A stretch of 64,000 bases of DNA from Telmatherina bonti (lineage: Eukaryota > Chordata > Actinopteri > Atheriniformes > Telmatherinidae), in NCBI GenBank assembly GCA_933228915.1, contig OW121831.1, positions 40,272,335-40,336,334 on the forward strand, written 5' to 3'. How positions within the stretch are numbered: position 1 is the first letter of the stretch; each line of letters opens with the position of its first letter. Positions 63,182-64,000 of this stretch are shown here, piece after piece. The translations under genes were made by a program, and so were the position numbers. The notes below the pieces were generated by a model that was not told where the DNA came from, did not search any database, and saw only the letters and a program-made list of their open reading frames with translations.

Positions 63182-64000
63182 CCAAACAACATGATGTCAT
63201 AACAAACAACATGATGCCCAAACAAACGACATGATGTCCAACCAAACAACATGATGTCAAACCAAACAACATGATGCCCAACCAAACAACACGATGTCCA
63301 ACCAAACAACATGATGTCCAACCAGAGCATGATGTCCAACCAAACAACATGATGTCCAACCAGGACATGATGTCCAACCAAAAAACATCATGTCCACCCA
63401 GAACATGATGTCCAACCAAACATCATGATGTCCAACCAAACAACATGATGTCCAACCAAACAACATGATGTCCAACCAAACAACATGATGTGCAACCAAA
63501 CAACATGATGTCCAACAAAACAACATGATGTCCAACCAAACAACATGATGTCCAACCAAACAACATGATGTCCAACCAAAAAACATGATGTCCAACCAGG
63601 ACATGATGTCCAACCAAACAACATGATGTCCAACCAGAAAAACATGATGTCCAACCAAACAACATGATGTCCAACCAGAACATGATGTCCAACCAAACAA
63701 CATGATGTCCAACCAAAACATGATGTCCAACCAGGACATGATGTCCAACCAAACAACATAATGTCCAACCAGAACATGATGTCCAACCAGGACATGATGT
63801 ACAACCAAACAACATGATGTCAAACCAGAACAACATGATGTCCAACCAAACAACATGATGTCCAACCAAACAACATGATGTCCAACCAAACAACATGATG
63901 TCCAACCAAACAACATGATGTCCAACCAGAACAACATGATGTCCAACCAAACAACATGATGTCCAACAAAACAACATGGTGTCCAACCAGAACAACATGA
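61309..64000. repeat. Second copy of the 54.1-56.7 kb segment, cut by the window end
   Basis: This is the partner of 54,060-56,731. It contains one additional 20-bp unit and at least one private substitution. It continues to the last base, so the duplication is longer than the 2.69 kb visible. Confidence 0.88.

Larger units (their letters stand above)
1..64000. repeat. Tandem satellite array, ~20-bp unit, spanning the entire window
   Basis: Every line of the window is built from one unit, consensus ATGATGTCCAACCAAACAAC (20 bp, 40% GC) on the + strand. Units always share the head ATGATGTCCAACC and differ mainly in the tail: AAACAAC gives 20 bp, AGGAC, AGAAC or AGAGC gives 18 bp, and AGAACAAC, AGACCAAC or AGGACAAC gives 21 bp. 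Rare units of 17 bp (tails CGAAAC or AAAC, near 22,880 and 26,050) and 19 bp (ATGATGCCAACC, near 2,131 and 2,640) occur. Units abut with no spacers, in one orientation, and both window edges fall inside the array. No stretch above about 20 bp is unrelated to the unit, so there is no gene-sized unique region. Known of such arrays: they evolve by unequal exchange and slippage and usually lie in eukaryotic heterochromatin. The family and host are not recognised. Confidence 0.98.
47100..64000. repeat. Array domain 4
   Basis: Diagnostic variants here are AACCTGATG and AACCTGATAG heads, AACAAAATG tails, GTCCGACC or GTCCGAGC heads, CGAAACACGACG or CGAAACACGATG 17-mers, and GCCCAACC heads after GTCAAACC. 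Duplications at 1,525, 2,914, 635, about 1,900 and 7,249/7,269 bp lie inside. The domain continues past the window end. Confidence 0.7.

Noticed and set aside
1..64000. CRISPR array
   Set aside because: Repeats abut directly with no unique spacers, unit length varies between 18 and 21 bp, and no cas-like genes are present.
1..64000. Telomeric repeat
   Set aside because: The unit is far longer than, and unlike, TTAGGG-type telomere repeats, and it has extensive variants and HOR structure.
1..64000. tRNA, rRNA, promoters, terminators, insertion sequences or transposon ends
   Set aside because: No sequence departs from the satellite long enough to hold any of these, and no terminal inverted repeats or polyA/T tracts were seen.

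Overview
The whole 64 kb window is one tandem-repeat (satellite/minisatellite) array. I find no interspersed unique sequence, no credible protein-coding gene, no RNA gene and no mobile element. The basic unit on the + strand is the 20-mer ATGATGTCCAACCAAACAAC. It is mixed with 18-mers (ATGATGTCCAACC followed by AGGAC, AGAAC or AGAGC) and 21-mers (same head followed by AGAACAAC, AGACCAAC or AGGACAAC), plus rare 17- and 19-mers. All units run head to tail in one orientation. The array enters and leaves the window mid-array, so its true length is unknown. A pure satellite block of this size points to a eukaryotic chromosome (heterochromatic, pericentromeric, subtelomeric or similar). The sequence alone does not identify the species, and I do not recognise the unit as a named satellite family.

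Layout. The array is a patchwork of higher-order repeats (HORs): blocks of tens to hundreds of units repeated nearly verbatim. Domain 1 (about 1-22,750) holds three tandem copies of a 2.5-2.8 kb HOR (2,660-10,817) and later tandem duplications with periods 768 and 1,456 bp. Domain 2 (about 22,750-32,200) is marked by the sudden appearance of GTCAAACC and CAACTAAAC unit variants. It carries HORs of 1,534, 1,784 and 1,161 bp. A transition (about 32,200-36,250) is richer in AACAAAATG variants. Domain 3 (about 36,250-47,100) has duplications at 2,442 and 1,023 bp. Domain 4 (about 47,100-64,000) has duplications at 1,525, 635, about 1,900 and 7,249/7,269 bp. The last of these is cut by the window end.

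Why the long open frames are not genes. The minus strand of the consensus contains no TAA, TAG or TGA in any of the three frames, so frames of hundreds to 2,032 codons arise automatically. All three frames read the same 20-residue cycle (LFGWTSCCLVGHHVVWLDIM), because a 20-bp unit shifts the frame at every copy. Frames end only where point variants happen to create a stop. Many duplication periods are not multiples of three, so nothing preserves a frame. No coordinated gene function can be inferred. The biological content lies in the array's architecture: a length code of 18/20/21-bp units, a recurring ~134-bp cassette found in diverged form across all domains, regional variant turnover, and multi-scale segmental duplication.
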